From Bradyrhizobium algeriense (GTDB lineage: Bacteria; Pseudomonadota; Alphaproteobacteria; Rhizobiales; Xanthobacteraceae), in contig NZ_PYCN01000017.1 of NCBI RefSeq assembly GCF_003062295.1, positions 62,001 to 126,000 of the forward strand: 64,000 nucleotides of DNA, written 5' to 3'. Below are positions 24,536 through 32,754 of this stretch, piece by piece. Position 1 is the stretch's first letter, and every line of letters starts with the position of its first letter. The position numbers and the translations under genes were made by a program. The notes under the pieces are model-generated. The model ran no database searches, was not told where the DNA came from, and saw only the letters and a program-made list of their open reading frames with translations.

Positions 24536-27500
24536 CTACTTCGCCGGCCTCTTCAGATCAATCCGCCTGATGCCTGATATCGCGGGCAAGGAGCCGGTGT
24601 GGACCGGCTCGGCCCCGGACATTTCCGGCGACAGCGGCGCGCGGGCGGTGGCATCCGGGAAGCGGATCTTCATTTCGCGGATGAAGCCGTCGAGCGTGTC
24701 GACACTGGCGGCCATCTTGGCGATCAGGGCGAATTCGGCGCTGTTGGAGGCGGCCGGCTTGCTCGCGGTATCGAATGCAGACCGGTCGGCCTCGCCGGTC
24801 ATCAGGGGCGCGTATTTCTCGCGGAAACGCGCCAGGCCGATCGCGTCCCCGGCTAGCGCATAGCCGACCACGGCGCGGATCACGTCGCTCTTCTCGGCGG
24901 CGTTGAGCGGCCTGAAGTCGCGCCAGCGGTCGGCGTAATACAGTTCGATCTGTTCGGAAGCCTCTCGCCACTGCCGCGACGCCCAATAAATGTCGGAGCG
25001 CAGCCGGATCGCTTCGCGGCCGGCGATGTTGGAGATGATATCGAGCGCCAGATCATGCCGACCGATGTCGCTCTGGGCCCGCGACTCCAGTAGCAGCCGC
25101 TGCTGCCGCAGTTCGCCGGAGAGATCGGCGATCCGGGTCAGGCGCAGCGCCGCGATCGCCCTATCCGGCTTGCGGTTGGTCAGGTAGACCATGGCAAGGC
25201 GTGCCGCCACCTGCGCGCGCGCGGCTCCCTCCAGCCGCTTGTCGACCTGATACTGCAGCAGTTCGGCCGCCTGGTCGAGCAGGTCGACCGTAGCCAGCCG
25301 GTCCGCGAGGCGCCGGATCATCTCGTCGCCGCGCCGGCCGATCGGCGTCAATTCGCGAAACTCATAGAACATGGCGAGTGCGTCGACCGGCTTCATGTCG
25401 TCGCCCTTCGAGCCGACATAGATCTCCGCGAACAAGGCGGACGCCGCATCCTGGCCCTGCCGCGACAGTTCGGAATTGGGCTGCAGCTTCGTCGCGGTCT
25501 TGGCGGCTCCGAGCGAGTCGGCATAGCGGCCGGTTTCGGCGTAGATCTGGGCCATCTTGTTCAACGCCCTCAACTCGATCGCGTCGCCGCGCCAGGTGAC
25601 CGACAACGTCTCCAGCTCGCGCAGCAACTCGGCCTGGCCGAGTTCGCCGCGTTTGTGCCGCAGCAAGGCCTCCAGCAGCCTCGCCTCCGCCGACGCTTGC
25701 CGGTCGCGGGACTGCGCCGCGTACCTGTAGGCGTCGAGCGCGTCCTTGTCGTGCCCCAGCGCCTCGGCGAGCCGCCCGCGCAGCACCGCGATCGCGGGCT
25801 TCATCTCGTTGGGAATACCGATCACCTCGAGTTCGCTGCGCCGCCGCGAGGCCCCGGCATAGTCCTTCACCTCGAGCGAGGCCCGCATCGCGTCCACGGC
25901 GACGATGCGCTGCAGTTCCGGCGGCAGCGCGGCGATCGCGAACTCGGCGTTCTTGAACTTTTCGCGCGCGTCCGCCCATTTTTCCTGACGGGCGAATGCG
26001 AACCCTTTCCACAATTGGGAATCGTAGCCGTTGCCGATCGCAGGACTTGCAAGATCCTTCAGCGCCCGCTCGGGATGGCCGATCAGGACGCTGGCGACCG
26101 CATGCACCATCAGCACAGCGGCATCTTCGTTCCCCTGGTTGGTCTCGGAGAGGATGAGGTTGGTCACCCCCCTCGCCTCCTGATACATCCCGCGCGACAT
26201 GTAGAAATTGGCAAGCTCGAGGCGGGCTTGCGCTTTTAGCTCAGGCCTCGCGGCGGCGGCAGCCTTGATCAACGCATCCAGTTTGGGGAGAAATTTCTCT
26301 TCCCGGTTCTTGCGCCATTCGTTGGCGTCGAACAGCGGCCGCACCGCCGCGGTGGCGCGTTCGGCGGCGACGTCGGCGGACGACAGCGTCAACCCGCCGG
26401 GCCGTCCAAGCATCACCTTGTCGGCGCCGACCTCGGCGTTGATGTCGTCGGAGTTCGGATGCACGACCACGCCGTGCACGGATTCCAGCAGCGATAGTTC
26501 GACGAAATCCTGCCGCTTGATGAGGCCGCGGGTCGGCGGCGGCGCGGTGACGACCAGCAGTGTATCGCCGGCGTCGGGATCGACCAGCCGGTGCATCGCA
26601 CCGGGATTGGCCAGCGGCACGGTGACATTGGCGAGCGCGGGATCAGTAATGTTCCGCAGCACCATCAGCGGCAGCGGCGACGCCTGGCCGCGGTCGGCAA
26701 AGGTCAGCGTCCACTCGGCGCCGTTGGCGCGGCCTTCGCTTTCGAGCGAAGGGATCTGCGGCCGGTTAAGGCGGATGCGGATGGCCTGGCCCTTTTCCAG
26801 CGGCAGCCGGCTGACATCGCCGATGATGGCGCCGCCCTTGGCGCGGATCGGTTCGATATCGATCGGTTTGGCATGGTCGAACACCAGCCACAGCGTATCG
26901 GCACGGCGGAACAGCGCGGCCGGGGTCGGCGTGGCAAAGGAGAACGTCACGCGCAGGCCGTCGCTGTCGCGCCTCGCCTCGACGGTGGCGGCCTTGTCCT
27001 TGACGCCGCTTTCCAGCGGCGGGCTGGATGCCGCCGGCGCTGGCTGCTTCGGCAACTCCGCGGGAGGTGGAGCCTGGCTGGGCGCCACGGCCTTCGGCGC
27101 TTCCGCAGCAGCGGCCTGGACCTGTTCGGCAGGCTGCGCCGCTTTCGCGGCTTCCGCTGGCGGCGATGTTTTTTCCGCAGCCGCCATCTTCTCGGCCGCT
27201 GGAGCCGCGTTGTCATTGGCCGGCGTCACTTTTTCGACGGCAGGCGTTTTGACCTCGGCCACGGCCGGCGCTTCGGTCGCCTGCCCCGGCTTGATCTCGA
27301 TCCTGGCCTGCTCGGCAATCATCTCCGAGGTGACGGGCGGAATTTCCGCCGGCTGCTGCAGTGGCGGCGATTCCTTCAGGGCCTTGTCGCGCGAAACCCG
27401 CGAGGCAGGGCCCGGTTTGGCCGGTACGGCCGGCTTGGCCTCGGCATGCGGCGCGGCCAAAGCGGGCTTTTCCGCCTGCTGGAAGGCGACATCGATCACA

Positions 27501-28324
27501 TAGTTCTTTTCCTCACGGAAGGAATGCACGTCGACCTCGCCGATCAGAACGATGTCGACCGCGGAAGAGTCGACGTCGGCCCGCTGGTTGATCGAGGCAA
27601 TGTTCGGTGGCGCCGCCACCTTCGCATCCGCCAGGTCGAAATTGAGCACGCTGTTGAACTGCAGCGTTAGCTTCTGATCGTTCAGCACCGACGACACGTT
27701 GACGCCATCGGGCATCTCGAACACGAAGCGGACGAAGGTCGGCTGCACCGAGGCCCGGACACGCACCGGCGGCCTCTTCTTTGCGGCATTGACCGCCATC
27801 TGCGCGCGAAGCGCGCGCTCGGCGGCCCGCGCCCGGGCCGCCAGTTCGCGAATGACTTCAGCAGGAAGCGGGGGCGGCGGACCGGTCCAGCTATCGGGCA
27901 GGAAGTCGACGAATATCCGCTCCCCCGCCGTCATGGTGTTGACGGTTGCCCGCCGTGCCAGCGATAGCCGGATCGCCGTACCGTCGGGATCGCGTCGTGC
28001 CGAGCCGACATAATCGGGAACGGCGTCCGACAATTTGTCGACGGGAATATCCACCGGGCGCTTGAAGTGGATGATGATGATCGAACCCGCGGTCGAAACC
28101 TCGGATTCGACGTCCTCGGCCAGTTTCAATACCAGCCGGGCGAAGCCGCCGCCGGACGTGAACGTCGCCTCCCCCCGGACCGGATCGTCGGCCCGGCAAG
28201 GCTGCGAAACAGCGATGCCGGCGAGCAGCAGGACAAAGGCAAGCGGCCGGCCGAGGCACAGCCGGGCCGCCCGCGCCAAAGCGCGGCCCTGCGACCCAGT
28301 TCCAGCGGCAGCCCTTTGCCCCAT
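24536..28324 (-). CDS. Large exported TPR-repeat protein, candidate motility-associated
   Basis: A 1262-residue protein with an N-terminal arginine-rich leader and hydrophobic stretch (PLAFVLLLAGIAVSQPCRA, cleavage near residue 45). Residues about 50-290 form a beta-rich domain (FARLVLKLAEDV, IIIIHFKRPVDIPVDKL) in the style of AMIN or secretin-associated domains. Residues about 290-440 are Pro/Ala/Glu rich and disordered. A second beta-rich segment (about 450-560) follows. From about 680 to 1240 there are many helical TPR-like repeats (ARLELANFYMSRGMYQEARGV, LKDLASPAIGN). It is probably periplasmic or outer-membrane facing. A perfect CtrA-type site lies 78-92 bases upstream. Its role is unproven. 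Confidence 0.75.
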   Translation of the reverse strand: MGQRAAAGTGSQGRALARAARLCLGRPLAFVLLLAGIAVSQPCRADDPVRGEATFTSGGGFARLVLKLAEDVESEVSTAGSIIIIHFKRPVDIPVDKLSDAVPDYVGSARRDPDGTAIRLSLARRATVNTMTAGERIFVDFLPDSWTGPPPPLPAEVIRELAARARAAERALRAQMAVNAAKKRPPVRVRASVQPTFVRFVFEMPDGVNVSSVLNDQKLTLQFNSVLNFDLADAKVAAPPNIASINQRADVDSSAVDIVLIGEVDVHSFREEKNYVIDVAFQQAEKPALAAPHAEAKPAVPAKPGPASRVSRDKALKESPPLQQPAEIPPVTSEMIAEQARIEIKPGQATEAPAVAEVKTPAVEKVTPANDNAAPAAEKMAAAEKTSPPAEAAKAAQPAEQVQAAAAEAPKAVAPSQAPPPAELPKQPAPAASSPPLESGVKDKAATVEARRDSDGLRVTFSFATPTPAALFRRADTLWLVFDHAKPIDIEPIRAKGGAIIGDVSRLPLEKGQAIRIRLNRPQIPSLESEGRANGAEWTLTFADRGQASPLPLMVLRNITDPALANVTVPLANPGAMHRLVDPDAGDTLLVVTAPPPTRGLIKRQDFVELSLLESVHGVVVHPNSDDINAEVGADKVMLGRPGGLTLSSADVAAERATAAVRPLFDANEWRKNREEKFLPKLDALIKAAAAARPELKAQARLELANFYMSRGMYQEARGVTNLILSETNQGNEDAAVLMVHAVASVLIGHPERALKDLASPAIGNGYDSQLWKGFAFARQEKWADAREKFKNAEFAIAALPPELQRIVAVDAMRASLEVKDYAGASRRRSELEVIGIPNEMKPAIAVLRGRLAEALGHDKDALDAYRYAAQSRDRQASAEARLLEALLRHKRGELGQAELLRELETLSVTWRGDAIELRALNKMAQIYAETGRYADSLGAAKTATKLQPNSELSRQGQDAASALFAEIYVGSKGDDMKPVDALAMFYEFRELTPIGRRGDEMIRRLADRLATVDLLDQAAELLQYQVDKRLEGAARAQVAARLAMVYLTNRKPDRAIAALRLTRIADLSGELRQQRLLLESRAQSDIGRHDLALDIISNIAGREAIRLRSDIYWASRQWREASEQIELYYADRWRDFRPLNAAEKSDVIRAVVGYALAGDAIGLARFREKYAPLMTGEADRSAFDTASKPAASNSAEFALIAKMAASVDTLDGFIREMKIRFPDATARAPLSPEMSGAEPVHTGSLPAISGIRRIDLKRPAK

Positions 28325-28401
28325 CCAGGAAATCTCGCGGCCTCAATGAGTTCTGCGGCGAAGCGCGCTCGCCTGCGGATTTGAATCTTGGATTGGCCGA
28401 C

Positions 28402-28416
28402 TTAAGGTTTTGTTAA
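28402..28416 (-). promoter_or_regulatory. CtrA-type binding site upstream of the 1262-residue TPR gene
   Basis: TTAAGGTTTTGTTAA, a perfect TTAA-N7-TTAA, 78-92 bases ahead of the start codon at 28322-28324. It is one of only two perfect matches noticed by eye in the window; both are intergenic and next to motility or motility-linked genes. Confidence 0.65.
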
Positions 28417-28722
28417 CGTCAACTCATTGATTTCGTTGGAGGGGCGGCTTGACGCCCGGACGAAGCATTACACGTCGCAGGATGGGTCGGAATCCGGTCC
28501 CTTTTCGTGATCATCCGGCACGCCGCAGGCTCGCACGCTGCGGCTATTACCACAGCGCCGCCCCGCGCCTTGATCTGCATCAATAATCTCACGACGGTTG
28601 GAACCAACATCAGCCATCCCGTCTTAGGGAAACAATGGACCCGGGACGCGGGCCGGCAATCGACAAACCAGCTCCCGGGCCTGCCAAACCTGCCTCAAGG
28701 CAGCCAATTCGGAGTGCGTGAA
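28417..28722. other. Intergenic stretch without a clear gene
   Basis: 306 bases between the CtrA-type site and the small gene at 28723. A longer in-frame upstream extension of that gene runs through here, but its composition is poor and has no recognisable domain. No terminator, RNA gene or repeat was seen. Confidence 0.4.
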
Positions 28723-28944
28723 ATGGCAACCCAGATCGTGATGGATCGTACCGGTGACACCCGCCATACATTCAACATCCATGATCGCGCGGAGGTCGAA
28801 AAGGCCGAGCGGCGTTTCAGGGAATTGACCGGCGCAGGCTTTACGGCAGCGGTACGATCGGGGCCCGGCGAGCAACGGGTGATTCGCTCCTTCGATCCGA
28901 CGGCGGAGGAAACGCTGTTTTATCCACGTCTCGTCGGTGGCTGA
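28723..28944 (+). CDS. Small hypothetical protein
   Basis: A 73-residue protein, MATQIVMDRTGDTRHTFNIHD, then VEKAERRFRELTGAGFTAAVR and RVIRSFDPTAEETLFYP. The sequence is well structured, with an alpha/beta pattern, and looks conserved in Bradyrhizobium from memory. The next gene begins 6 bases downstream, so the two are probably co-transcribed. Function unknown. Confidence 0.6.
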   Translation: MATQIVMDRTGDTRHTFNIHDRAEVEKAERRFRELTGAGFTAAVRSGPGEQRVIRSFDPTAEETLFYPRLVGG

Positions 28945-28949
28945 CGGCC

Positions 28950-29393
28950 GTGACCCAGCAAATCGTCCTGGCGATGTGCTCGTTCGCCCTGGCTTTGTTT
29001 GGCACGCTGCTGCTTTCGGCACTTTCGCTGGTCGTGGCGCGATCGGGCACCTGCAGCAGATCGTTCCGCTACGAAACCGAAGCGCGAGCGCTAACCCTGT
29101 TGAAGGGCTGGCTCTCGCCGAAGCAGCGCGCCTGCTACGAGCGGTTCCGGTATTTCGACGTCACCGGCAGCGATACCGGGACGCGCTATCGGATCCATCA
29201 TGGCACGCAGACCAACATCGAGGAACTCAGCAGCACGGGCCACCACGTCTGCAAATGGTGCTTCGTTCCGGATGGCGACCTCGTCGCGGGCGATGTCATG
29301 CTGGCGCAGAAGATCGCCCTTGAAACCAACGAGCGCGGCGCGCTTGGCGTAGCCCACCGCTCGTTCGTTTCGTCGGGGTCGCGCAGGTTCTGA
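28950..29393 (+). CDS. Membrane-anchored hypothetical protein
   Basis: A 147-residue protein with one N-terminal membrane segment (LAMCSFALALFGTLLLSALSL) and a soluble domain with YERFRYFDVTGSDTGTRYRI and CKWCFVPDGDLVAGDVMLAQKIALE. The start is a GTG at 28950. Two cysteines (CKWC) are close together. It probably works with the small protein immediately upstream. No known domain recognised. Confidence 0.6.
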   Translation: MTQQIVLAMCSFALALFGTLLLSALSLVVARSGTCSRSFRYETEARALTLLKGWLSPKQRACYERFRYFDVTGSDTGTRYRIHHGTQTNIEELSSTGHHVCKWCFVPDGDLVAGDVMLAQKIALETNERGALGVAHRSFVSSGSRRF

Positions 29394-29396
29394 AGC

Positions 29397-29435
29397 GGGT
29401 GGCGCCAACGCCCCCTTTACCGGGGGCGCCGGCAC
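29397..29435. terminator. Hairpin between convergent genes
   Basis: CGCCCCC-TTTACC-GGGGGCG stem downstream of the membrane-anchored gene and at the 3' end of motE on the other strand. It lacks a T run, so it is a weak terminator call. Confidence 0.4.
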
Positions 29436-29442
29436 CCCCGCA

Positions 29443-30225
29443 TCAATTGGGCTTTTGCTGCAGGACCTTGCCTTCGATCTTCGGCAGCTCGGCCGTGGAC
29501 GTGGATTTATCGGTGCCGGCGCGGCGGGCCAGTTCGACCGTCAGCCGCTCGGCCGCTTCCGGCTGCATCAAGCCCAGAATGTCCGACATCTTGCGCGGCG
29601 CGATCTGGGAGGCGATGTCGTAGAGCACCGACATTTCCAGCCGGTCGAACACCTTGGCGGCGTCCTTTGGCTTCATACCCTCGTACATCGTGATGATGCC
29701 CTTGAAGCGAGCGGCGTCCTGCTCGGCCTTTTGGCCGGTCGCGGTCGATATCTTTGCTTCGGTGGCCTTCATTTCCTCGACGCGGCCCTCGATACGCTTC
29801 TCGGCGGATTTCAAAAGGCTTTCGCGAATTTCAACTTCACGCGCGCGCTGCTCCAGTTCCTGGCGCCGCGCCTGCAGCCGCTCCAGGATGGCGCGCTCCG
29901 ACGGCGACACCGATTGCGGGTTCTGGTCGGGAAACACCACGACGCCGTCGGGCTTCGGCGCGTCGGTGGCGGGAGCGGCCGGCTTCGGCGCCTCTTCCTT
30001 TTTCTCTTCCTTCTTGACCGAACCGGTGATGTCGGCGGTATCGGCTTTGGCGCTGGTCGGATAACCCAGATTGTCCTGCGCCCACGAACGCTTGGCCGGC
30101 TGGCTGACCTGATAATCGAACACGTATCCGCCATCGATCACGAGGCCCGCGATCTTCAGCACGGCAAGGCCGAAGATCGCGACCAGCACGACCGGAATGA
30201 CACGGATGTCGCGAAACGACTTCAT
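29443..30225 (-). CDS. motE: MotE-like flagellar motor-associated protein
   Basis: A 260-residue protein with an N-terminal membrane or signal segment (VIPVVLVAIFGLAVLKIAGL), a Lys/Glu/Pro-rich linker, a coiled coil (about residues 110-165, ERLQARRQELEQRAREVEIR), and a C-terminal MgtE-N-like domain (ITMYEGMKPKDAAKVFDRL, APRKMSDILGLMQPEAAERL). This layout matches rhizobial MotE, a periplasmic partner in motor function. It is last in the fliL-fliM-DUF6468-motE run and overlaps the preceding gene by ATGA. The symbol is by resemblance and context. Confidence 0.8.
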   Translation of the reverse strand: MKSFRDIRVIPVVLVAIFGLAVLKIAGLVIDGGYVFDYQVSQPAKRSWAQDNLGYPTSAKADTADITGSVKKEEKKEEAPKPAAPATDAPKPDGVVVFPDQNPQSVSPSERAILERLQARRQELEQRAREVEIRESLLKSAEKRIEGRVEEMKATEAKISTATGQKAEQDAARFKGIITMYEGMKPKDAAKVFDRLEMSVLYDIASQIAPRKMSDILGLMQPEAAERLTVELARRAGTDKSTSTAELPKIEGKVLQQKPN

Positions 30226-30659
30226 GCGGCGAGGCCACTGGCCCTTCTGCGTTCGGAGAATGCTTCAGCCGCCGCGGCAACCGCCTTGGCAGTAGAGACC
30301 TTGGGCGCTGCGGGCTCAGCCTCCTGCGAAGGCCGCGCCGCGATCGCGATCTTGGACAGCCGGCGAATGACGCCGTCGCCTTCGGCGAGCATGTTCTTCA
30401 GGTGCCCCGCCATCTGCGTCGCCGCCGCAAGCTGGCTGCCGAGATTCTCGTTGACGTCGCGCACGGTGTGCTTGAGGCCGCCAATCGCCCGCTCGGCGAT
30501 TTCTGTTGCGGTGATCAGTTCGGCGATCGTGGCCTTCAGCGAATGCTCGTCCGCCTTCAGCCGCTTCAGCCGCTTGTTGAGCAGCATGCAGTAGCCGATC
30601 GTGAGCATCAGCAGCACCGCGACCAGACTCTCGATTACAATGCCAAGGGAATGACTCAT
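30222..30659 (-). CDS. DUF6468 flagellar-operon protein
   Basis: A 145-residue protein with one N-terminal membrane span (GIVIESLVAVLLMLTIGYCMLL), a helical section with HSLKATIAELITATEIAERAI and VRDVNENLGSQLAAATQMAGHLKNML, and a variable Ala-rich tail. Both ends overlap neighbours by four bases (ATGA), between fliM and motE. The family is usual in alphaproteobacterial flagellar operons, but its activity is unknown; a small motor-assembly role is the natural guess. Confidence 0.78.
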   Translation of the reverse strand: MSHSLGIVIESLVAVLLMLTIGYCMLLNKRLKRLKADEHSLKATIAELITATEIAERAIGGLKHTVRDVNENLGSQLAAATQMAGHLKNMLAEGDGVIRRLSKIAIAARPSQEAEPAAPKVSTAKAVAAAAEAFSERRRASGLAA

Positions 30660-31858
30660 TGTGCCTCCATCAACTTGGTTTGCTCGTCGGCCTTCTCGAA
30701 CATCGCGAAGGTGGTATTGGGCTTGCGCAACTGCTTGGTGACGCGAATGGCGACGCGGTCACCGACCCGGCCCATGCGCCCTTCGGTCAAAAGAACATTG
30801 CCGCAGCGGACCTGCACCAGCGCTTCAGGGCGCATTTCCAGCGGCAGGGTATCGCCGACCTTCAGCTTCATCAGCTGCTTGAGCGGAATGTCGGCTTCAT
30901 AGAGCACCGCATCGACCGATATCTCGGCCTGCGCCACTTCGGTCGCGAAATGGCCTTCCCAGATCGGATCGCGGCCGAACTTTTCGCCCATGAACATCTG
31001 GAGCAGAACCGGGCGGATCGGCTCGATGGTCGCGTAAGGCAGCAGCAACTCGATATTGCCGCCGCGGTCTTCCATGTCGATGCGCAGCCGCACCAGGATC
31101 GCGGCGTTGGCGGGCCTTGAGATCGCGGCGAAGCGCGGATTGGTTTCCAGCCGGTCGATCGAGAACGTCACCGGCGACAGCGGCCGGAACGCCTGCTCGG
31201 CGTCGGCCAGCACCACCTCGACCAGCCGCTTGACCAGGTTGGTTTCGATCGTGGTGTAGGGCCGGCCCTCGATCCGCAGCGAGGTCTGGCCGCGGCGGCC
31301 GCCGAGCAGCACGTCGATGATCGAATAGATCAGGCTGGAATCGACCGTCGCAAGGCCGAAATTTTCCCACTCCTCGGCCTTGAACACGCTGAGCACGGCC
31401 GGCAAGGGAATTGAATTCATGTAGTCGCCGAAGCGAACCGAGGTGATGCGGTCGAGCGAGACTTCGACGTTATCAGAGGTGAAGTTGCGCAAGCTCGTGG
31501 TCATCAGCCGCACCAGGCGGTCGAACACGATTTCGAGCATCGGCAGACGCTCGTAGGACACCATCGCGGAATCGATGATGGCGCGAATGCCGGAATGGTC
31601 GTCGAGATTGACGTCACCGACGGTGAAGCCGAGCAGATTGTCGATTTCTTCCTGCGACAGAACCCGTTCGCCGGAGTTCTTGTTGCCGAACTCGCGGCCG
31701 CCATCCTCGACCATGGCCGCCCATTGCAGCGCCATGCTCTCGGAGAGTTCATTGGCGGCAGCTTCTTCCGCGGCCGCCGCGGGATCCTCGGAATCGAGCG
31801 ACGCCTCCCACTGGGCGGCAATCGCGTCCTGGTCCATCTGGTCTTGGTTGCCGGCCAT
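30656..31858 (-). CDS. fliM: Flagellar motor switch protein FliM
   Basis: A 400-residue C-ring component. The N-terminus is unusual in having an extra charged stretch of about 60 residues before VLSQEEIDNLLGF, the usual start of FliM and CheY-binding region. The middle CheC-like domain shows NFGLATVDSSLIYSIIDVLLGGRRG, and the C-terminal SpoA domain has LKVGDTLPLEMRPEALVQVRCGN. It binds CheY-P and sets rotation direction. DUF6468 overlaps its stop by ATGA. Confidence 0.95.
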   Translation of the reverse strand: MAGNQDQMDQDAIAAQWEASLDSEDPAAAAEEAAANELSESMALQWAAMVEDGGREFGNKNSGERVLSQEEIDNLLGFTVGDVNLDDHSGIRAIIDSAMVSYERLPMLEIVFDRLVRLMTTSLRNFTSDNVEVSLDRITSVRFGDYMNSIPLPAVLSVFKAEEWENFGLATVDSSLIYSIIDVLLGGRRGQTSLRIEGRPYTTIETNLVKRLVEVVLADAEQAFRPLSPVTFSIDRLETNPRFAAISRPANAAILVRLRIDMEDRGGNIELLLPYATIEPIRPVLLQMFMGEKFGRDPIWEGHFATEVAQAEISVDAVLYEADIPLKQLMKLKVGDTLPLEMRPEALVQVRCGNVLLTEGRMGRVGDRVAIRVTKQLRKPNTTFAMFEKADEQTKLMEAQ

Positions 31859-31876
31859 GATGCTAGATCCGTTCCA

Positions 31877-32368
31877 TCACTGCACGACGATTTCCTTGAA
31901 CAACACGGCGCTCACCTGCTGCGGCGCCACCGCGTTGTTGACCCGCTTGGTCAGTTCTTCCTTGAGGCGAAACAGCCCGGCCGAACCGTTGATGTCGGAG
32001 GGACGCAGTTCGCGCAGGTAGGTCTGGAACAGGTCGGTGACGCGCGGCAGGTTCGGCTTGATCGCCTCGACCTGCTTCTCGTCCTTGATTTCGAGCACGA
32101 CCTTGACGCGGAGATATTGCACCCGCTCGCCGGGGGCCCCGACCAGGTTGACCATCATATCGGGCACTTCGACAAAGGACGGCGGCTTCGGCGGCGGCGC
32201 TTCGGCGTGCTTTTCCTCGCCATGGCCGCGCATCAGGAAGAACCAGCCGGCGCCGGCGCCGAGGATTGCGACGAAACCCGCCACCGCAATGATCAGCTTG
32301 AGCTTGCCCTTTTTCGACGATGCGGCTTCTGCGCCGTCTGCGCCTTCCACCTGCTCGTTGTCAGCCAT
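31877..32368 (-). CDS. fliL: Flagellar basal body-associated protein FliL
   Basis: A 163-residue protein with one N-terminal transmembrane helix (LKLIIAVAGFVAILGAGAGWFFL) and a periplasmic stomatin-like domain with FVEVPDMMVNLVGAPGE and the C-terminal ending VSAVLFKEIVVQ, typical of FliL, which supports stators. The start ATG at 32366-32368 (MADNEQVE) was chosen; an upstream in-frame start extends into sequence without the family pattern. It is first in the fliL-fliM-DUF6468-motE run. Confidence 0.93.
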   Translation of the reverse strand: MADNEQVEGADGAEAASSKKGKLKLIIAVAGFVAILGAGAGWFFLMRGHGEEKHAEAPPPKPPSFVEVPDMMVNLVGAPGERVQYLRVKVVLEIKDEKQVEAIKPNLPRVTDLFQTYLRELRPSDINGSAGLFRLKEELTKRVNNAVAPQQVSAVLFKEIVVQ

Positions 32369-32630
32369 TGCCCCGCCCGCTTCGAATCCGAAAAACGAAC
32401 GCGGTTGCCACCAGCCTGGGTAACGATGCCCCCACAACGCGAAACAAAAGCCGCCAGCGCACACGCGCTCTACATGTGCAACGCTAGGGTAAGAATGGTT
32501 AACGGAACCTTTCCATTAGCGCCCAACTAGGAAAAATCTGCCGGGCAAACATGGTCAACAAGACCTTTCTGCCGCCCGCCCCGCGCCCCGAAAGAAGCCT
32601 AACCCCTTAAAAATCCAGCATTTCCGTAAC

Positions 32631-32646
32631 TGGCACGGCTTTCGCT
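32631..32646 (+). promoter_or_regulatory. Sigma54-type -24/-12 promoter of flgF-flgG-flgA-flgH
   Basis: TGGCACGGCTTTCGCT matches YTGGCACG-N4-TTGCW with one mismatch (TC for TT) and keeps the critical GG and GC at ten-base spacing. The predicted transcript would start near 32657, about 98 bases before the flgF start. Sigma54 control of later flagellar genes is known in Caulobacter-type systems. Confidence 0.6.
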
Positions 32647-32667
32647 GAGTAACTGGCGTGACCTGCC

Positions 32668-32681
32668 GGCTTGGGAGAGCC
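32668..32681. repeat. Dyad element, first copy, downstream of the flgF promoter
   Basis: GGCTTGGGAGAGCC, a dyad (GGCT...AGCC), repeated identically at 32710-32723, 42 bases later. It may be an FlbD-like enhancer site or a leader structure. Confidence 0.5.
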
Positions 32682-32709
32682 CAAAGGTTTACGACGGATC
32701 CGGACCACG

Positions 32710-32723
32710 GGCTTGGGAGAGCC
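32710..32723. repeat. Dyad element, second copy
   Basis: Identical to 32668-32681. The 42-base spacing equals four helical turns, suiting cooperative protein binding on one DNA face. Confidence 0.5.
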
Positions 32724-32754
32724 TGCCTCGGATCGATCAAGGGGAGAACCACCG

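Larger units (their letters stand above)
32369..32754. promoter_or_regulatory. Divergent fliL / flgF intergenic region
   Basis: 386 bases without a gene. A TTAACC half-site reading towards fliL lies at 32497-32502 (TTAACCATTC on the minus strand). A sigma54-type element and two dyad repeats face flgF. The middle is GC-rich with no further signal seen. Confidence 0.55.
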
